Assembly (NCBI RefSeq): GCF_001729745.1
Contig: NZ_CP017186.1
Location: 2,976,001 to 3,040,000, forward strand
Direction: 5' to 3'
Origin: Enterobacter hormaechei subsp. hoffmannii
GTDB taxonomy: Bacteria > Pseudomonadota > Gammaproteobacteria > Enterobacterales > Enterobacteriaceae
Length of the DNA: 64,000 nt
Part shown: in pieces, positions 19,617-29,443 of the stretch
Layout: the number at the start of each line of letters is the position of its first letter
How positions within the stretch are numbered: the first letter of the stretch is position 1
The notes under the pieces: model-generated
The model's database searches: none
What the model was told of the DNA's origin: nothing
What the model saw: only the letters and a program-made list of their open reading frames with translations
Position numbers and translations under genes: made by a program

Positions 19617-21377
19617 ATGACGTTCACACTACGCCCCTATCAGCAAGAAGCCGTTGATGCCACCCTCGCCTGGTTTCGCAAGCACCGGGAACCCGCCGCC
19701 ATCGTGCTCCCGACCGGAGCCGGTAAAAGCCTGGTGATTGCCGAACTGGCGCGCCTGGCTCGCGGGCGCGTGCTGGTGCTGGCGCACGTAAAAGAGCTGG
19801 TGGCGCAAAACCACGCCAAATATTGCGCGCTCGGCCTGGAGGCCGATATTTTTGCCGCCGGGCTGAAGCGCAAAGAGAGCCACGGGAAAGTGGTGTTTGG
19901 CAGCGTACAGTCCGTTGCGCGCAACCTGGACCTGTTTCGCAGCGAGTTTTCCCTGCTGATTGTCGATGAGTGTCACCGCATCAGCGATGACGACGACAGC
20001 CAGTATCAGCAAATCCTCACTCATCTGAGAGAGGTGAACCCTCACTTACGCCTGCTTGGCCTGACCGCCACGCCATTTCGTCTGGGCAAGGGCTGGATTT
20101 ATCAGTTTCATTATCACGGCATGGTGCGTGGCGATGAAAAGGCCCTGTTCCGCGACTGTATCTATGAGCTTCCGCTGCGCTACATGATCAAGCATGGCTA
20201 TCTGACGCCACCGGAGCGGCTGGATATGCCGGTCGTGCAGTACGATTTCAGCCGCTTACAGGCGCAGAGCAACGGGCTGTTCAGCGAGGCGGATCTTAAC
20301 CATGAGCTGAAAAAACAGAAGCGGATCACGCCGCATATCATCAGCCAGATTGAAGAGTTTGCGCAAACGCGCAAAGGGGTGATGATTTTTGCTGCTACCG
20401 TCGAACACGCGCGTGAAATCACGGGGCTTCTGCCCACCAACGACGCGGCGTTAATTACCGGTGAAACCCCCGGGCCGGAGCGCGACAGCCTGATTGAGGC
20501 TTTCAAAGCCCAGCAGTTCCGCTACCTGGTGAATGTCTCCGTATTAACCACCGGGTTTGACGCACCGCACGTTGACCTGATTGCGATTCTTCGCCCGACC
20601 GAATCCGTCAGCCTGTACCAGCAGATTGTCGGCCGTGGCCTGCGCCTGGCACCGGGCAAAACCGACTGTCTGATCCTCGATTATGCCGGTAATCCGCACG
20701 ATCTCTACTCCCCGGAAGTGGGCACGCCAAAAGGCAAGAGCGACAACGTGCCGGTACAGGTGTTTTGTCCGGCCTGCGGGTTTGCCAACACTTTCTGGGG
20801 CAAAACTACCGCCGACGGCACGCTGATCGAACATTTTGGCCGCCGCTGTCAGGGCTGGTTTGAAGACGATGAAGGCCATCGCGAACAGTGTGATTTCCGC
20901 TTCCGCTTCAAAAACTGCCCGCAGTGCAACGCCGAGAACGATATCGCTGCCCGCCGCTGTCGGGAGTGTGACACGGTGTTGGTCGACCCGGATGACATGC
21001 TGAAAGCGGCGCTGAAGCTGAAAGATGCGCTGGTGCTGCGCTGTTCCGGCATGGTCTTACAGCCCGGTGCGGATGAAAAAGGCGAGTGGCTAAAGATTAC
21101 CTATTACGACGAGGACGGCGCAGACGTCAGCGAGCGGTTCAGGGTCCAGACGCCCGCCCAGCGCACCGCGTTCGAACAGCTCTTTATCCGCCCGCATACC
21201 CGCACGCCCGGCGTGCCGCTGCGCTGGATAACCGTTGCCGATATCGTGCGCCAGCAGGCGCTGCTGCGCCATCCTGATTTTGTTGTCGCCCGTAAAAAAG
21301 GGCAGTTCTGGCAGGTGCGTGAGAAGGTCTTTGACTATGAAGGACGCTTTCGCCGGGCAAACGAATTGCGCGGTTAA
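19617..21377 (+). CDS. radD: Putative helicase RadD (YejH)
   Basis: 586 aa, the E. coli length. A superfamily 2 helicase core: Walker A PTGAGKS (about 32-38), Walker B variant VDECH, motif III LTATPFR, and motif [11 protein letters not shown]. The C-terminal half carries a zinc-binding part with paired cysteines (FCPACGF, CPQCN, CRECD). RadD stimulates RecA-mediated strand exchange and is needed for survival of double-strand breaks and crosslinks in E. coli; its own unwinding activity is uncertain. Confidence 0.94.
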   Translation: MTFTLRPYQQEAVDATLAWFRKHREPAAIVLPTGAGKSLVIAELARLARGRVLVLAHVKELVAQNHAKYCALGLEADIFAAGLKRKESHGKVVFGSVQSVARNLDLFRSEFSLLIVDECHRISDDDDSQYQQILTHLREVNPHLRLLGLTATPFRLGKGWIYQFHYHGMVRGDEKALFRDCIYELPLRYMIKHGYLTPPERLDMPVVQYDFSRLQAQSNGLFSEADLNHELKKQKRITPHIISQIEEFAQTRKGVMIFAATVEHAREITGLLPTNDAALITGETPGPERDSLIEAFKAQQFRYLVNVSVLTTGFDAPHVDLIAILRPTESVSLYQQIVGRGLRLAPGKTDCLILDYAGNPHDLYSPEVGTPKGKSDNVPVQVFCPACGFANTFWGKTTADGTLIEHFGRRCQGWFEDDEGHREQCDFRFRFKNCPQCNAENDIAARRCRECDTVLVDPDDMLKAALKLKDALVLRCSGMVLQPGADEKGEWLKITYYDEDGADVSERFRVQTPAQRTAFEQLFIRPHTRTPGVPLRWITVADIVRQQALLRHPDFVVARKKGQFWQVREKVFDYEGRFRRANELRG

Positions 21378-21410
21378 CGGGACTTTTCGTTGATGCGCGA
21401 GCCATTTGAG

Positions 21411-21502
21411 TATAAAATGCCGCCCGCTTCACATCCGTGAGGCAGAACACTCACCTGCTGCTGGGTCGCCTGTAGCAGGGTTTTAAATACAGAGAGAAAT
21501 CA
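21411..21502 (+). promoter_or_regulatory. rplY promoter -10 and structured 5' leader
   Basis: A -10 element TATAAA lies at 21411-21416. The leader can form two adjacent hairpins: GTGAG (21437-21441) with CTCAC (21450-21454), and CCTGCT (21454-21459) with AGCAGG (21474-21479). L25 is known to repress its own translation through the rplY leader in E. coli and relatives. The conserved fold suggests the same here, but I cannot show binding. Confidence 0.7.
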
Positions 21503-21787
21503 ATGTTCACTATCGAAGCAGAAGTACGTAACGTGCAGGGTAAGGGTGCGAGCCGCCGCCTGCGTAACGCTAACAAGTTCCCGGCTATCGTTTACGGTGG
21601 CGAAGCTGCTCCAGTTGCAATCGAACTGGATCACGACAAAGTGTGGAACATGCAGAACAAAGCTGAATTCTACAGCGAAGTTCTGACCATCGTTGTTGGC
21701 GGTAAAGAAGAAAAAGTGAAAGTTCAGGCTGTTCAGCGTCACCCGTTCAAGCCAAAACTGTCTCACATCGACTTCGTTCGCGCGTAA
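21503..21787 (+). CDS. rplY: 50S ribosomal protein L25
   Basis: 94 aa, short form of L25 without the CTC extension. It binds 5S rRNA loop E in the large subunit. It opens [20 protein letters not shown] and carries the family segment FPAIVYGG. The ribosome binding site AGAGAG is well placed. A strong bidirectional terminator follows, shared with convergent yejK. Confidence 0.97.
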   Translation: MFTIEAEVRNVQGKGASRRLRNANKFPAIVYGGEAAPVAIELDHDKVWNMQNKAEFYSEVLTIVVGGKEEKVKVQAVQRHPFKPKLSHIDFVRA

Positions 21788-21803
21788 TCGCAAACCAGTC
21801 GAG

Positions 21804-21831
21804 AAAAACCCCGCTTCTGCGGGGTTTTTTT
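21804..21831. terminator. Bidirectional terminator between rplY and yejK
   Basis: Five A, CCCCGC, loop TTCT, GCGGGG, seven T. It works as an intrinsic terminator on either strand. Confidence 0.93.
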
Positions 21832-21838
21832 ATGGCCG

Positions 21839-22846
21839 CTACTTACCGCCTGAGGTGCGACGCTGGAGCTGATCGCGCAGATTCGGCGGCGTGCCTTTAA
21901 TGGTCAGCGTGTCGGTCGCCGGATCCCAGAAGATACGTTCCCCGAGCAGCATGGCATCAAAGTTAATGGTTAACCCACCGCCGCTACCGGCAAATTTCGT
22001 CAGCTGACGCAGCGTACTGCGATCCGCCGGGAAGCTCTCTTCCAGCTCATAGCCTTTTTCTGCGGTAAATTCCTGGAAGCTGACTTCGCTGACGCCCGCC
22101 AGCTCTTTGGACAGCGACTCCAGCTCAATCTCTTCCCCGGCCTGTAACTGCTCGTTACAGTAGCTGTAAACCTGCTGACGCACGGTCTGACGCTCAGATT
22201 TATCCAGCTGCGCCTCAGCGGTAAAGTCATCCACCGCCTGGAGCAGACCTTTGTTCTGCGCTTTGGCGTTCAGCCCTTCACTGGCACCGAGGAAGTCCAT
22301 AAAGAAATCGGCCACTTTGCGGCCCACGCGGCCTTTAAGGAAGGTCAGGTAGCGCGTCGATTCCGGATTGGTTTCCCATTCGGTTAAATCAATACGCGCC
22401 ACAATATCCGCATGGTTGATATCCAGATAGTGCGTTGAGCTGATATCCAACTGCTCGTTCACACGCATGCTGCTTAAATTATTCAGCACGGTGACCAGCA
22501 GATACTCTACCGCCAGATAGCGGTAGTGGCAGAACAGGACGATACCGCCATCGGCGAAGGGATATTTCGCCAGTTCGTCACGAAGACGGCCGGTTGCAGC
22601 GCGGCTGAATGCCAGGAAATCCTCTTCGCCCTGACGTTGCAGGCGCAGGCTATCCGCCAGCTCGCTCTCTTCGCTGAACAAGCCATAGGCTTTATTTTTC
22701 GCGCTGTAGACGCGATGCAACTCCGCCATCATCTCGACAACGGTAGGCGTTGGTTCCAGTAACGAATCGCGTAGCACCACTTCAAGGGTTTGCTCATCAC
22801 GCTTGATAAGCTGGTGCAAGGCAATCTGGTTGATTTCCAGACTCAT
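21839..22846 (-). CDS. yejK: Nucleoid-associated protein YejK (NdpA)
   Basis: 335 aa, full length for the NdpA family. It opens [23 protein letters not shown]. It is a soluble protein with no catalytic motif I can identify. The E. coli protein co-purifies with the nucleoid and has been reported to interact with topoisomerases. It diverges from yejL across about 130 bp. Confidence 0.93.
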   Translation of the reverse strand: MSLEINQIALHQLIKRDEQTLEVVLRDSLLEPTPTVVEMMAELHRVYSAKNKAYGLFSEESELADSLRLQRQGEEDFLAFSRAATGRLRDELAKYPFADGGIVLFCHYRYLAVEYLLVTVLNNLSSMRVNEQLDISSTHYLDINHADIVARIDLTEWETNPESTRYLTFLKGRVGRKVADFFMDFLGASEGLNAKAQNKGLLQAVDDFTAEAQLDKSERQTVRQQVYSYCNEQLQAGEEIELESLSKELAGVSEVSFQEFTAEKGYELEESFPADRSTLRQLTKFAGSGGGLTINFDAMLLGERIFWDPATDTLTIKGTPPNLRDQLQRRTSGGK

Positions 22847-22980
22847 GATAAACTCTCCTTTTAGACCGGGCGGTATTCAACCACCACCAACGCATGTGTG
22901 CAACAGAAGATAAAAAAGGGGAAAAAAAGCTGTTGCTACGGTAATATGTCGCCCTTCTCTCAACAAACTGATTTTGATTT

Positions 22981-23208
22981 ATGCCACAACATTCCCGCTA
23001 CAGTGACGAACACGTTGAACAACTGCTCAGTGAGCTGGTCAACGTACTGGAAAAACATAAAACGCCAACCGATCTCTCCCTGATGGTTTTGGGAAATATG
23101 GTTACCAACCTGATCAATACCAGCGTTGCTCCGGCTCAGCGTCAGGCGATCGCCAAATCTTTCGCCCAGGCTTTGCAGTCATCCGTTAGCGACGACCAGG
23201 CACACTAA
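22981..23208 (+). CDS. yejL: Conserved small protein YejL (UPF0352)
   Basis: 75 aa, the normal size. A small, probably all-helical protein starting [19 protein letters not shown]. Function unknown; the family forms a small helical dimer in solved structures. It precedes yejM by 19 bp and is probably co-transcribed with it. Confidence 0.92.
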   Translation: MPQHSRYSDEHVEQLLSELVNVLEKHKTPTDLSLMVLGNMVTNLINTSVAPAQRQAIAKSFAQALQSSVSDDQAH

Positions 23209-23227
23209 GGGAAACGAACAACAGTTT

Positions 23228-24988
23228 ATGGTGACGAATCGTCAGCGCTACCGTGAAAAAGTCTCCCAGATGGTCAGCTGGGGGCACTGGTTTGCCCTGT
23301 TCAACATTCTGTTGGCGATGGTGCTCGGCTGCCGTTATCTGTTTGTGGCGGACTGGCCAACCACGTTAACCGGGCGTATCTACTCGTGGATGAGCCTTGT
23401 TGGTCACTTTAGCTTTCTGGTCTTCGCCACCTATCTGCTGATCCTGTTCCCACTGACGTTTATCGTCATGTCGCAGCGGCTGATGCGCTTCCTGTCCGCC
23501 ATTCTTGCGACGGCGGGCATGACGCTGTTGCTTATCGACAGCGAAGTTTTTACCCGGTTCCACCTGCACCTGAATCCTGTCGTCTGGGAGCTGGTGATTA
23601 ACCCGGATCAGAACGAGACCGCCCGCGACTGGCAGCTGATGTTTATCAGCGTGCCGATTATCCTGCTGATCGAAATGTTGTTTGCGACGTGGAGCTGGCA
23701 AAAGCTCCGCAGCCTGACCCGACGCCGACATTATGCGAAGCCCGTCGCGGCGCTCTTTTTCGCCTCATTTATCGGTTCGCACCTGATGTATATCTGGGCA
23801 GATGCGAACTTCTACCGCCCGATTACCATGCAGCGCGCGAATCTGCCGCTCTCCTATCCGATGACGGCGCGTCGTTTCCTTGAAAAACACGGTCTGCTGG
23901 ACGCGCAGGAGTATCAGCGTCGTCTGGTCGAACAGGGTAATCCGGAAGCGGTCAGCGTGCAGTATCCCCTGAGCGATCTGAAATATCGCGACATGGGGCG
24001 CGGTCAGAACGTGCTGCTGATTACCGTCGATGGCCTGAACTATTCTCGCTATGAGAAGCAAATGCCTGCCCTGGCTGAATTCGCTGAGAACAACATCGTA
24101 TTCACTCAGCATATGAGTTCCGGTAATTCGACCGACGCGGGTATTTTCGGTCTGTTCTACGGTATTTCACCGAGCTATATGGACGGCGTGCTGTCGGCCC
24201 GTATTCCGGCTGCATTGATTACCGGGCTTAATCAGCAGGGCTACCAGCTGGGGCTGTTCGCCTCTGATGGTTTCAACAGCTCGCTGTACCGCCAGGCGCT
24301 GCTGTCTGATTTCTCACTGCCAGCCGCGCAGAGCCAGTCTGACGATCGGACTGCTGACCAGTGGATAGACTGGCTGAAGCGCTATGCACAGGAAGATAAC
24401 CGCTGGTTCTCCTGGGTTGCGTTTAACGGCACAAATCTTGATGACAGCAATCAGAAAGGCTTCGCGCGCCGCTATAGCCGTGCGGCGGGTGATGTCGATG
24501 CGCAGATCGCTCGCGTGCTGACCGCCCTGCGCGACGCGGGCAAGCTGGACAATACGGTCGTCATTATCACGGCGGGGCATGGCGTGCCGCTCGGCGACGA
24601 AGCGAAGGGCATGGACTGGTCGCGCCCGAACCTGCATGTCCCGCTGGTGATCCACTGGCCGGGCACTCCCGCGCAACGCATCAATATGCTGACCGACCAT
24701 AAAGACGTCATGACCACGTTAATGCAGCGGCTGCTGCACGTTAGCACGCCGGCAATTGAATACTCGCAGGGACAAGACCTCTTTAGCGCCACGCGGCGTC
24801 ATAACTGGGTCACGGCTGCTGGCGAAAACACGCTGGTGGTGACCACGCCGACGCTGTCCCTTGTGCTGAACAGCAACGGCAATTACCAGACGTACAGCCT
24901 CGAAGGTGAGAAGCTGAAAGACCAGAAACCGCAGCTCAGCTTGCTGTTGCAGGTGCTGACAGACGAGAAGCGCTTTATCGCTAACTGA
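23228..24988 (+). CDS. yejM: Inner-membrane LPS regulator YejM (PbgA/LapC)
   Basis: 586 aa from the ATG at 23228, the E. coli length; the longer reading from 23126 runs inside yejL. Five N-terminal membrane segments (within about 1-190) are followed by a periplasmic sulfatase/alkaline-phosphatase-like domain (from about 245: NVLLITVDGLNYSRY). The fold lacks some catalytic residues of true sulfatases. The protein senses lipid A at the periplasmic face and controls LpxC stability through LapB (YciM)-FtsH. Its last codons lie inside a perfect 12-bp inverted repeat. Confidence 0.95.
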   Translation: MVTNRQRYREKVSQMVSWGHWFALFNILLAMVLGCRYLFVADWPTTLTGRIYSWMSLVGHFSFLVFATYLLILFPLTFIVMSQRLMRFLSAILATAGMTLLLIDSEVFTRFHLHLNPVVWELVINPDQNETARDWQLMFISVPIILLIEMLFATWSWQKLRSLTRRRHYAKPVAALFFASFIGSHLMYIWADANFYRPITMQRANLPLSYPMTARRFLEKHGLLDAQEYQRRLVEQGNPEAVSVQYPLSDLKYRDMGRGQNVLLITVDGLNYSRYEKQMPALAEFAENNIVFTQHMSSGNSTDAGIFGLFYGISPSYMDGVLSARIPAALITGLNQQGYQLGLFASDGFNSSLYRQALLSDFSLPAAQSQSDDRTADQWIDWLKRYAQEDNRWFSWVAFNGTNLDDSNQKGFARRYSRAAGDVDAQIARVLTALRDAGKLDNTVVIITAGHGVPLGDEAKGMDWSRPNLHVPLVIHWPGTPAQRINMLTDHKDVMTTLMQRLLHVSTPAIEYSQGQDLFSATRRHNWVTAAGENTLVVTTPTLSLVLNSNGNYQTYSLEGEKLKDQKPQLSLLLQVLTDEKRFIAN

Positions 24989-25009
24989 TTATTTATGAAT
25001 CAGTTAGCG
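24979..25009 (+). terminator. Perfect 12-bp hairpin overlapping the yejM stop
   Basis: CGCTAACTGATT (24979-24990), 7-nt loop, AATCAGTTAGCG (24998-25009). The left arm contains the yejM TGA (24986-24988). No T tract follows, so a role in RNA 3'-end stability or termination is inferred only. Confidence 0.6.
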
Positions 25010-25020
25010 TTGCTTCCCCC

Positions 25021-25048
25021 TTGCAATCAAAAAGGAATCGAGTAGTAT
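25021..25048 (+). promoter_or_regulatory. Promoter of the proline tRNA gene
   Basis: TTGCAA (25021-25026), 16-bp spacer, TAGTAT (25043-25048). The -10 ends 13 bp before the mature tRNA start. Most of the spacer and the -10 lie inside an inverted repeat: AAAAGGAAT (25030-25038) against ATTCCTTTT (25047-25055). Confidence 0.65.
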
Positions 25049-25061
25049 TCCTTTTATGCGT

Positions 25062-25138
25062 CGGCACGTAGCGCAGCCTGGTAGCGCACCGTCATGGGGT
25101 GTCGGGGGTCGGAGGTTCAAATCCTCTCGTGCCGACCA
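25062..25138 (+). tRNA. proL: tRNA-Pro (anticodon GGG), proL type
   Basis: 77 nt with encoded CCA. The acceptor stem CGGCACG pairs with CGTGCCG. The D arm has GCGC/GCGC. The anticodon loop ATGGGGT has GGG at 25096-25098, reading CCC/CCU. The T arm is GGAGG/CCTCT with TTCAAAT. The anticodon stem CCGTC/GTCGG has one T-T mismatch. E. coli proL has essentially the same sequence and position after yejM. Confidence 0.98.
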
Positions 25139-25150
25139 AAACTACACAAA

Positions 25151-25178
25151 AAAACCAGCCGCTTATGGCTGGTTTTTT
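25151..25178. terminator. Bidirectional terminator between proL and the ynaJ-like gene
   Basis: A-run, ACCAGCC (25154-25160), 6-nt loop, GGCTGGT (25167-25173), T-run. The T-run merges with the stop codon of the convergent gene at 25177. Confidence 0.9.
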
Positions 25179-25464
25179 ATTGCCTGTCTTCGCATGCACA
25201 ATGTTTGTGCTTCTCACGCCCACCGAGAAAGAAAATCCCCAGCGGAATCGCCAGCAGGACGGTGAACACCAGACTGTAAACAAAGATCATCGCTGATTGC
25301 AGGACAAACATGCTGGTTGTCCACGCAGAGAGCGGGATGTTGTACTGCTCGATCACGCCGACAATGGTTGCTCGCCCCACGCATGCAGCAGCAATCATAA
25401 ACACAACCAGTAACGCCAGCAGGAACTTGCGGCCTTCAGGTGTCTTCAGTTTTTCCCGTACCAT
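25177..25464 (-). CDS. DUF2534 inner-membrane protein, YnaJ-like
   Basis: 95 aa from the ATG at 25464, preceded by AAAGGGAGAAG; longer upstream readings are not conserved. After a basic start (MVREKLKTPEGRKF) there are two membrane segments, roughly 14-36 and 53-80, separated by a conserved loop VIEQYNIPLSAWTTSM. This closely resembles E. coli YnaJ, a DUF2534 protein of unknown function encoded elsewhere in K-12. The tail is His/Cys rich (EKHKHCACED). In K-12 this site between proL and eco holds narP-ccm-nap instead. Confidence 0.82.
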   Translation of the reverse strand: MVREKLKTPEGRKFLLALLVVFMIAAACVGRATIVGVIEQYNIPLSAWTTSMFVLQSAMIFVYSLVFTVLLAIPLGIFFLGGREKHKHCACEDRQ

Positions 25465-25672
25465 CTCTTCTCCCTTTACAGATGAATAACAATAATTAAC
25501 GCGTAAAATAACACGATCTCTGCACCGACTCCACCACAGCATTAAACACCAATAAAAGAGCATAAAGGCAGTTCTTTACTCCGTTTAAAATGAAAATGTG
25601 AGTAAATTACGCCAACCATTCACATACATTATGTTAGTCTTTCCGGGATCGTTTTAACAAAAAGGAATGACA

Positions 25673-26176
25673 GTGAAAAACGCACCTAAATTTGCCATCG
25701 CCCTTATCGCCGCTGCGTGCGCGAGCACCAGCGCTTTCGCCAGCGAAACCCCAAAAGAGCAGCCGCTGGAAAAAGTTGCCCCGTATCCGCAAGCGGACAA
25801 AGGGATGAAGCGCCAGGTTATTCAGCTCCCGGCTCAGCAGAATGAAGGGAATTTCAAAGTCGAGCTGTTAATCGGCCAGACGCTGGAAGTGGACTGCAAC
25901 CAGCATCGTCTGGGCGGCCAACTGGAAAGCAAAACGCTGGAAGGCTGGGGTTATGACTACTATGTCTTCGACAAAGTAACCTCGCCAGTCTCCACCATGA
26001 TGGCGTGCCCGGACGGCAAGAAAGAGAAGAAATTTATCACCGCCTATCTGGGTGATAACAGTCTGCTGCGCTATAACAGCAAGCTGCCGATCGTCGTATA
26101 TACGCCGGAAAACGTGGATGTGAAATATCGCGTATGGAAGGCGGACGAGACTGTCGGGCAAGCAGTAGTTCGTTAA
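25673..26176 (+). CDS. eco: Ecotin, periplasmic serine protease inhibitor
   Basis: 167 aa from a GTG at 25673. An ATG at 25667 is in frame, but the Shine-Dalgarno AAGGA (25662-25666) would touch it directly, while it sits 6 nt from the GTG. A signal peptide ends near AFA|SETP. The mature inhibitor keeps the reactive-site loop [12 protein letters not shown] with Met at P1 and the C-terminal dimer strand YRVWKADE. It inhibits trypsin, chymotrypsin, elastase and related host proteases in the periplasm. Convergent with mqo. Confidence 0.94.
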   Translation: MKNAPKFAIALIAAACASTSAFASETPKEQPLEKVAPYPQADKGMKRQVIQLPAQQNEGNFKVELLIGQTLEVDCNQHRLGGQLESKTLEGWGYDYYVFDKVTSPVSTMMACPDGKKEKKFITAYLGDNSLLRYNSKLPIVVYTPENVDVKYRVWKADETVGQAVVR

Positions 26177-26182
26177 AAATAA

Positions 26183-26212
26183 GTCGGGTGGCGCTCACGC
26201 TTACCCGACCTG
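26183..26212. repeat. REP element after eco
   Basis: GTCGGGT (26183-26189) and ACCCGAC (26203-26209) form the stem of a single REP unit of the type seen at 3829 and 52068. Confidence 0.75.
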
Positions 26213-26231
26213 GAAAGGGTGCGTTCTGGTG

Positions 26232-26267
26232 CCCTCACCCCAACCCTCTCCCGGTGGGAGAGGGAGA
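26232..26267. repeat. GC-rich palindromic repeat, copy 1 (boxC-like)
   Basis: CCCTCACCCCAA leads into CCCTCTCCC (26244-26252), GGT, GGGAGAGGG (26256-26264). The same motif recurs at 50075, 51570 and 52012. It resembles the boxC interspersed repeats described in E. coli; the family name is from memory. Confidence 0.7.
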
Positions 26268-26275
26268 AAACACGA

Positions 26276-26301
26276 AAAACGGTAACGGATGTTACCGTTT
26301 T
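26276..26301. terminator. Bidirectional terminator between eco and mqo
   Basis: AAAACGGTAAC (26276-26286), GGAT loop, GTTACCGTTTT (26291-26301): an 11-bp perfect stem with A and T ends, usable on both strands. Confidence 0.92.
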
Positions 26302-26310
26302 GCGTTTACC

Positions 26311-27963
26311 TTACAGCGCGATATCCGCAACCGGCTTGCTTTCCGCCTGCGGCTTCAGCTCTGCCTTCGGCGCAGCATCCGCAGCCTGCGGTTTGACGTA
26401 TTGCAGTTGCAGAACGCGGCTGGTGTATTCCAGCTCTTGTTCCGTGGCGTCAACGTTACCGTTCAGATTCGTACCGTAGGATGGAATAATGGTTTTCAGC
26501 TTCGCCTGCCATTCCGGGCTGGATACTTTGTCCTTAAACACTTTTTCCATCAGGTGTAGCATGATTGGCGCAGCGGTAGACGCCCCCGGGGATGCTCCCA
26601 GCAGCGCGGCAATAGTGCCATCCTTATCGCTTACTACTTCGGTACCCAGACGCAGCACACCGCCCTCTTTCGGATCGCGTTTGATGATCTGCACGCGCTG
26701 ACCTGCCTGCCACAGACGCCAGTCTTCTTTCTTCGCCTGCGGATAGTACTCTTTCAGCGCCTCGAAGCGTTCTTCATCAGAGAGCATCACCTGGCTAATA
26801 AGGTATTTCACCAGATCGAAGTTATCCAGTCCCACGTCCATCATTGGCTTGACGTTTGACGTCGTGGTCGCGCTCAGCAAATCCCACAGGGAACCGTTTT
26901 TCAGGAACTTGGTAGAGAATGTAGCGAACGGCCCGAACAGCACCACGCGCTTACCGTCCAGCATACGGGTGTCGATATGGGGAACGGACATCGGTGGCGC
27001 ACCAACAGAAGCCTGACCGTACACTTTAGCCAGATGACGGTTAACCACTTCAGGGTTTTCTGACACCAGGAACTGGCCGCCTACCGGGAAGCCGGCGTAG
27101 TCGTCCGCTTCCGGAATACCGGACTCCTGCAACAGTTTCAGCGCCGCGCCGCCAGCACCGATAAACACGAACTTCGCCTTAATCACATGCTCGGCTTCGT
27201 TGTTTTTCAGATCGGCAACGGTCACGCTCCAGCTGTTATCCGCGTTGCGCTTGAAACCACGCACTTCGGAGCTGAGTTGCAGGTTAAAGTTCTCTTTTTT
27301 CTTCAGAGAGGCCACCAGCTGACGGGTGATTTCACCGTAGTTAACGTCAGTACCAATTTCAGTGCGGGTCGCCGCCACTTTCTGGTTCGGATCGCGGCCT
27401 TCCATAACCAGCGGCGCCCACTCTTTGATTTGAGCGTGATCTTCAGAGTATTTCATCCCGCGGAAAAGCGTGCTCTGTTGCAGGGCAGCGTAGCGCGCAC
27501 GCAGGAAGTTGACGTTTTGATCGCCCCAGACAAAGCTCATGTGCGGAACGGTGTTGATGAAGGAGTGCGGATTGTGCAACACACCGCTGTTCACCTGGTG
27601 AGACCAGAACTGACGTGAGATCTGGAACGCTTCGTTGATCTCTACCGCCTTCTCGATACTAATGGAACCGTCCTTTTTCTGCGGCGTATAGTTCAGTTCC
27701 ATAAGTGCCGAGTGCCCCGTCCCGGCGTTATTCCAGCCGTTAGAGCTTTCCTGCGCCACGCCATCAAGGCGCTCGACCATGGTCATGGACCAGTTCGGCT
27801 CTAATTCCTGAAGATATGTGCCCAGCGTGGCGCTCATGATGCCGCCACCAATTAAAAGGACATCCGTTTCCTGCTCTTTTGGTGCGTCAGCCTTCGCCGC
27901 CAGCGAGACGGCGTTCAGCCCCACGGCCAGAGAAAAGAGCACGGCAGTCATTTTTTTCATCAT
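26311..27963 (-). CDS. mqo: Malate:quinone oxidoreductase
   Basis: 550 aa (E. coli 548). A membrane-associated FAD enzyme that oxidises malate to oxaloacetate and passes electrons to ubiquinone. It begins with a signal-like hydrophobic stretch, then the dinucleotide-binding motif [15 protein letters not shown]. Family blocks [20 protein letters not shown] and [14 protein letters not shown] are intact. Two ATGs three bases apart can start it (27963 or 27960). It ends convergent with eco, as in E. coli. Confidence 0.95.
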   Translation of the reverse strand: MMKKMTAVLFSLAVGLNAVSLAAKADAPKEQETDVLLIGGGIMSATLGTYLQELEPNWSMTMVERLDGVAQESSNGWNNAGTGHSALMELNYTPQKKDGSISIEKAVEINEAFQISRQFWSHQVNSGVLHNPHSFINTVPHMSFVWGDQNVNFLRARYAALQQSTLFRGMKYSEDHAQIKEWAPLVMEGRDPNQKVAATRTEIGTDVNYGEITRQLVASLKKKENFNLQLSSEVRGFKRNADNSWSVTVADLKNNEAEHVIKAKFVFIGAGGAALKLLQESGIPEADDYAGFPVGGQFLVSENPEVVNRHLAKVYGQASVGAPPMSVPHIDTRMLDGKRVVLFGPFATFSTKFLKNGSLWDLLSATTTSNVKPMMDVGLDNFDLVKYLISQVMLSDEERFEALKEYYPQAKKEDWRLWQAGQRVQIIKRDPKEGGVLRLGTEVVSDKDGTIAALLGASPGASTAAPIMLHLMEKVFKDKVSSPEWQAKLKTIIPSYGTNLNGNVDATEQELEYTSRVLQLQYVKPQAADAAPKAELKPQAESKPVADIAL

Positions 27964-28201
27964 TTATGCCTTAGTTGAATAGTGCTTGATGCGTAGAAAT
28001 TACAGGTGAAACACGCTGCGGTGGCACGGTAGCAACTTTTAAATATTGTTTAAAGGTTACGAAATTATTGTAATTGTGAAATTTAATGATGGATTGTTTG
28101 TAGGGTTTTGGCATACAGGCTGGCACCCGACGATTTTCCTGGCTATGATGCTGCACTTTGTGATCGCGCGCACGGAAGCCTGCCCCTACCAGCGAATTGT
28201 T

Positions 28202-29443
28202 ATGTCATTACCTCACTCGTCTGTACCCCAAGAAGGCCATGTCGCCACCGTTTTACGTTCGCCTCAACGTCTGATGCGCGAAACCCTGGCCGGCGTGATT
28301 ACCGCGCTGGCGCTGATCCCGGAAGTGATTTCGTTTTCCGTGGTCGCGGGCGTGGATCCGAAAGTGAGCCTTATCGCCTCCGTGGTGCTCTGTTTCGCCC
28401 TTTCTCTGCTCGGCGGGCGTACGGCCATGGTGACGGCGGCGGCCGGTTCCGTCGCGCTGGTGATTGGCCCGATGGTCCATCAACACGGCGTACAGTACAT
28501 TCTGCCCGCGGTGGTGATGGCTGGCGTGATTCAGATCCTGTTCGGCGCGCTGGGAATGGCGCGGCTGATGCGCTTTATTCCCCAGTCGGTGATGACCGGG
28601 TTTGTTAACGCCCTTGGCATTTTGATTTTCTTTGCCCAGGTGCCCCATTTCTGGAGCCGAAGCCCGCTGATAGTGGGCCTGTTCGTGCTGACGCTGCTGA
28701 TTGTGCTGTGGGTGCCACGCTATATCAAAAGCGTGCCCTCCCCGCTGATTGCCATTGTGCTGCTGACTTTGTTCACCGTCACCAGCGGGCAAATCCTGTC
28801 AACGGTAGGGGATGAAGGCTCCATGAGCGGCGGTTTGCCGGGCTTTACGCAACTGCTGGTGCCGCTCAATCTGGAAACCCTGAGCATTATCTGGCCGTGT
28901 GCGCTAAGTATCGCTTTTGTTGGCCTGCTCGAATCGCTACTGACGGCTAAGCTGGTGGATGAACTGACCGTTACCCCTTCAAGCAAGCGCCGCGAGAGCA
29001 TCGGTCTGGGCGTGGGGAATATTATGGCCGGGTTCTACGGCGGCATTGCGGGCTGCGCGATGATTGGGCAGACCATCGTTAACGTGGAGATGGGGAAAGG
29101 CAGAAGCCGTATCTCCACCCTTGCGGCGGGTATCGTACTGCTTGTGCTGGTTACGGCGCTCAGCGAGGTGATGGCCAAAATCCCGATGGCGGTACTGGCG
29201 GGTATTATGGCCATTGTGGCCGTCAAGACCTTTAGCTGGCATAGCGTTCAGCCCGGCACGCTGAAAAACGCGCCGGTGGCTGAAACCGTCGTGATGCTGG
29301 TGACGGTTGTGGCAACGGTTTACACCGGCAACCTGGCGATTGGCGTGCTGGGCGGGATTGTGATGATGTTCATCCTCCCTGCCCGACTTAAGCAAAAAGC
29401 GCTGGCTACAGAAGAAAAATCGTCGCCAGTCCAAGAAAAATAA
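28202..29443 (+). CDS. SulP-family anion transporter without STAS domain
   Basis: 413 aa from the ATG at 28202 (MSLPHSSVPQ); the reading can extend to 28046 but the added segment is not family-like. It is an SLC26/SulP membrane domain with about 12-14 segments. Typical motifs are ETLAGVITALALIPEVISFS near TM1, GGRTAMVTAAAGS near TM3 and LVDELT in mid-protein. It ends at ARLKQKALATEEKSSPVQEK with no cytoplasmic STAS domain. The family carries sulfate, bicarbonate or dicarboxylates; the substrate is not predictable here. Its last 38 bp overlap the 3' end of convergent mgtE. Confidence 0.85.
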   Translation: MSLPHSSVPQEGHVATVLRSPQRLMRETLAGVITALALIPEVISFSVVAGVDPKVSLIASVVLCFALSLLGGRTAMVTAAAGSVALVIGPMVHQHGVQYILPAVVMAGVIQILFGALGMARLMRFIPQSVMTGFVNALGILIFFAQVPHFWSRSPLIVGLFVLTLLIVLWVPRYIKSVPSPLIAIVLLTLFTVTSGQILSTVGDEGSMSGGLPGFTQLLVPLNLETLSIIWPCALSIAFVGLLESLLTAKLVDELTVTPSSKRRESIGLGVGNIMAGFYGGIAGCAMIGQTIVNVEMGKGRSRISTLAAGIVLLVLVTALSEVMAKIPMAVLAGIMAIVAVKTFSWHSVQPGTLKNAPVAETVVMLVTVVATVYTGNLAIGVLGGIVMMFILPARLKQKALATEEKSSPVQEK

